Source of the DNA: Acidobacteriota bacterium
Lineage (GTDB): Bacteria > Acidobacteriota > UBA890 > WLXD01
Length of the DNA: 6,534 nt
Direction of reading: 5' to 3'
Assembly (NCBI GenBank): GCA_022571615.1
Contig: JACZXM010000182.1
Span: 1 to 6,534, forward strand
The position numbers and the translations under genes are program-made. Below, piece by piece: positions 5,710-6,534 of this stretch (the first letter of the stretch is position 1; each line of letters opens with the position of its first letter). The notes below the pieces were generated by a model, which saw only the letters and a list, made by a program, of their open reading frames with translations, made no database searches and was not told the DNA's origin.

Positions 5710-6534
5710 ATGAGCGACAGACGCATTACCGCCAACGACTTCCCGAAGGAAGTCCTTACCCTGTTCGATCGCTACGTTCACGGCATCATCGATCGCCGTG
5801 CATTCCTCGCGGGCGCTGGCAAGTTCGCGGTCGGAAGCATGACGGCGCTGGCCATGCTCGACGGCCTGAGTCCCCGCTACGCGCAGGCGCAGCAGGTAGC
5901 GCCGGACGACGAGCGCATCCGCGCCCAGTACATCGAGTACTCGTCGCCCAACGGCGCCGGCAGCATGCGTGGCTACATGGTGCGACCGGCAAGCGAAGGC
6001 AAGAAGCCGGCGATTCTCGTCATTCACGAGAACCGCGGACTGAACCCCTATATCGAGGACGTCGTGCGCCGTTTCGCGGTGGCCGACTTTCTGGCGTTCG
6101 GCCCTGACGCGCTGTTCCCGCTCGGCGGCTACCCGGGCAACGACGACGATGGCCGCACCCTGCAGCGTCAGCGCGACCGCGACGAGATGCTCGAGGACTT
6201 CGTCGCCGCGGCCGAGCTCCTCATGTCCCATGAAGGCTCGACCGGCCGCGTAGGCGCTGTCGGATTTTGCTTCGGCGGAAGTGTCGTCAACTACCTCGCC
6301 ACCCGCCTGCCCAACCTGGGGGCCGGCGTGCCGTTCTATGGATCTCAGCCTGACGCCGAGGACGTTGCCAAGATCGAGGCCCCGCTCTTGATCCAGTACG
6401 CCGGCCTGGACGAACGCGTCAACGCCGGCTGGCCGGCCTTCAAGGAAGCCCTCGACGCTCACGGCAAGACGTACACCATGCACATGTACGACAACGTCAA
6501 CCACGGCTTCCACAACGACACCACGCCGCGCTAC
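5710..6534 (+). CDS. YghX-type dienelactone hydrolase family protein, Tat-exported (C-terminus beyond window)
   Basis: 275 codons are open to the window end; by comparison with YghX-like proteins, roughly 20-30 C-terminal residues are missing. This is an alpha/beta hydrolase of the dienelactone hydrolase family, which uses a Cys-Asp-His triad. Cys187 lies in the nucleophile elbow GFCFGG (185-190), Asp234 in AGLDERVN (231-238) and His265 in NHGFHND (264-270). Glu107 in [13 protein letters not shown] (106-118) matches the Glu that activates the Cys in this family. The N-terminus has a twin-arginine signal: [10 protein letters not shown] (28-37), a hydrophobic stretch (about 35-50), and AQA before QQ as a likely cleavage site near 60, so it probably acts folded in the periplasm. 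GAGGAG at 5696-5701, eight bases before ATG 5710, fixes the start. The true substrate is not known; the family hydrolyses dienelactones and other esters. Recognition of the YghX type rests on remembered similarity along the whole length, including [15 protein letters not shown]. Confidence 0.93.
   Translation, partial: MSDRRITANDFPKEVLTLFDRYVHGIIDRRAFLAGAGKFAVGSMTALAMLDGLSPRYAQAQQVAPDDERIRAQYIEYSSPNGAGSMRGYMVRPASEGKKPAILVIHENRGLNPYIEDVVRRFAVADFLAFGPDALFPLGGYPGNDDDGRTLQRQRDRDEMLEDFVAAAELLMSHEGSTGRVGAVGFCFGGSVVNYLATRLPNLGAGVPFYGSQPDAEDVAKIEAPLLIQYAGLDERVNAGWPAFKEALDAHGKTYTMHMYDNVNHGFHNDTTPRY

Noticed and set aside
5578..6513. A 311-codon minus-strand open frame opposite the hydrolase gene
   Set aside because: It lies antisense to a gene with a complete set of catalytic motifs. 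Its translation shows no recognisable domain, and long antisense frames are expected in GC-rich DNA with strong codon bias.

Overview
This 6,534-base window is GC-rich and densely coded. It holds six protein-coding genes, two of which run off the window edges. No rRNA, tRNA, CRISPR array, insertion sequence or phage gene is visible. Two PadR regulator plus 'duplicated orphan permease' (ADOP family) cassettes and a GWxTD-domain protein suggest Acidobacteriota or a related GC-rich phylum. This is inferred from gene content only, since there is no marker gene to place the organism.

Layout: (a) 1-1589, minus strand: a PadR-family repressor followed by an ADOP/MacB-like permease whose C-terminal half lies beyond base 1. 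The two overlap by four bases (ATGA). (b) 1590-1805: a divergent control region with two separate dyads, an AT-rich one at 1657-1686 and TATGTCC-N5-GGACATA at 1768-1786. A third GGACATA at 1795-1801 overlaps the ribosome binding site of the plus-strand gene. (c) 1806-4864, plus strand: a second PadR repressor and a complete 899-residue ADOP permease, joined by a TGATG stop/start overlap. (d) 4865-4919: a short convergent gap with a small hairpin. (e) 4920-5591, minus strand: a small exported GWxTD-domain protein. (f) 5592-5709: a divergent promoter region with two perfect short palindromes. (g) 5710-6534, plus strand: a Tat-exported dienelactone hydrolase of the YghX type, lacking only its extreme C-terminus.

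How the genes fit together: the two left-hand cassettes are paralogous and back to back, so each PadR probably controls its own permease through the shared 216-base region, and cross-regulation is possible. The permeases resemble MacB/FtsX subunits, but no ATP-binding subunit is present here, as is typical of ADOP proteins. The GWxTD protein and the hydrolase are divergently transcribed from their own intergenic region and have no evident functional link to the permeases. I see no clear evidence for a wholly new system. The most distinctive feature is the divergent duplicated padR-permease arrangement with its candidate operators.
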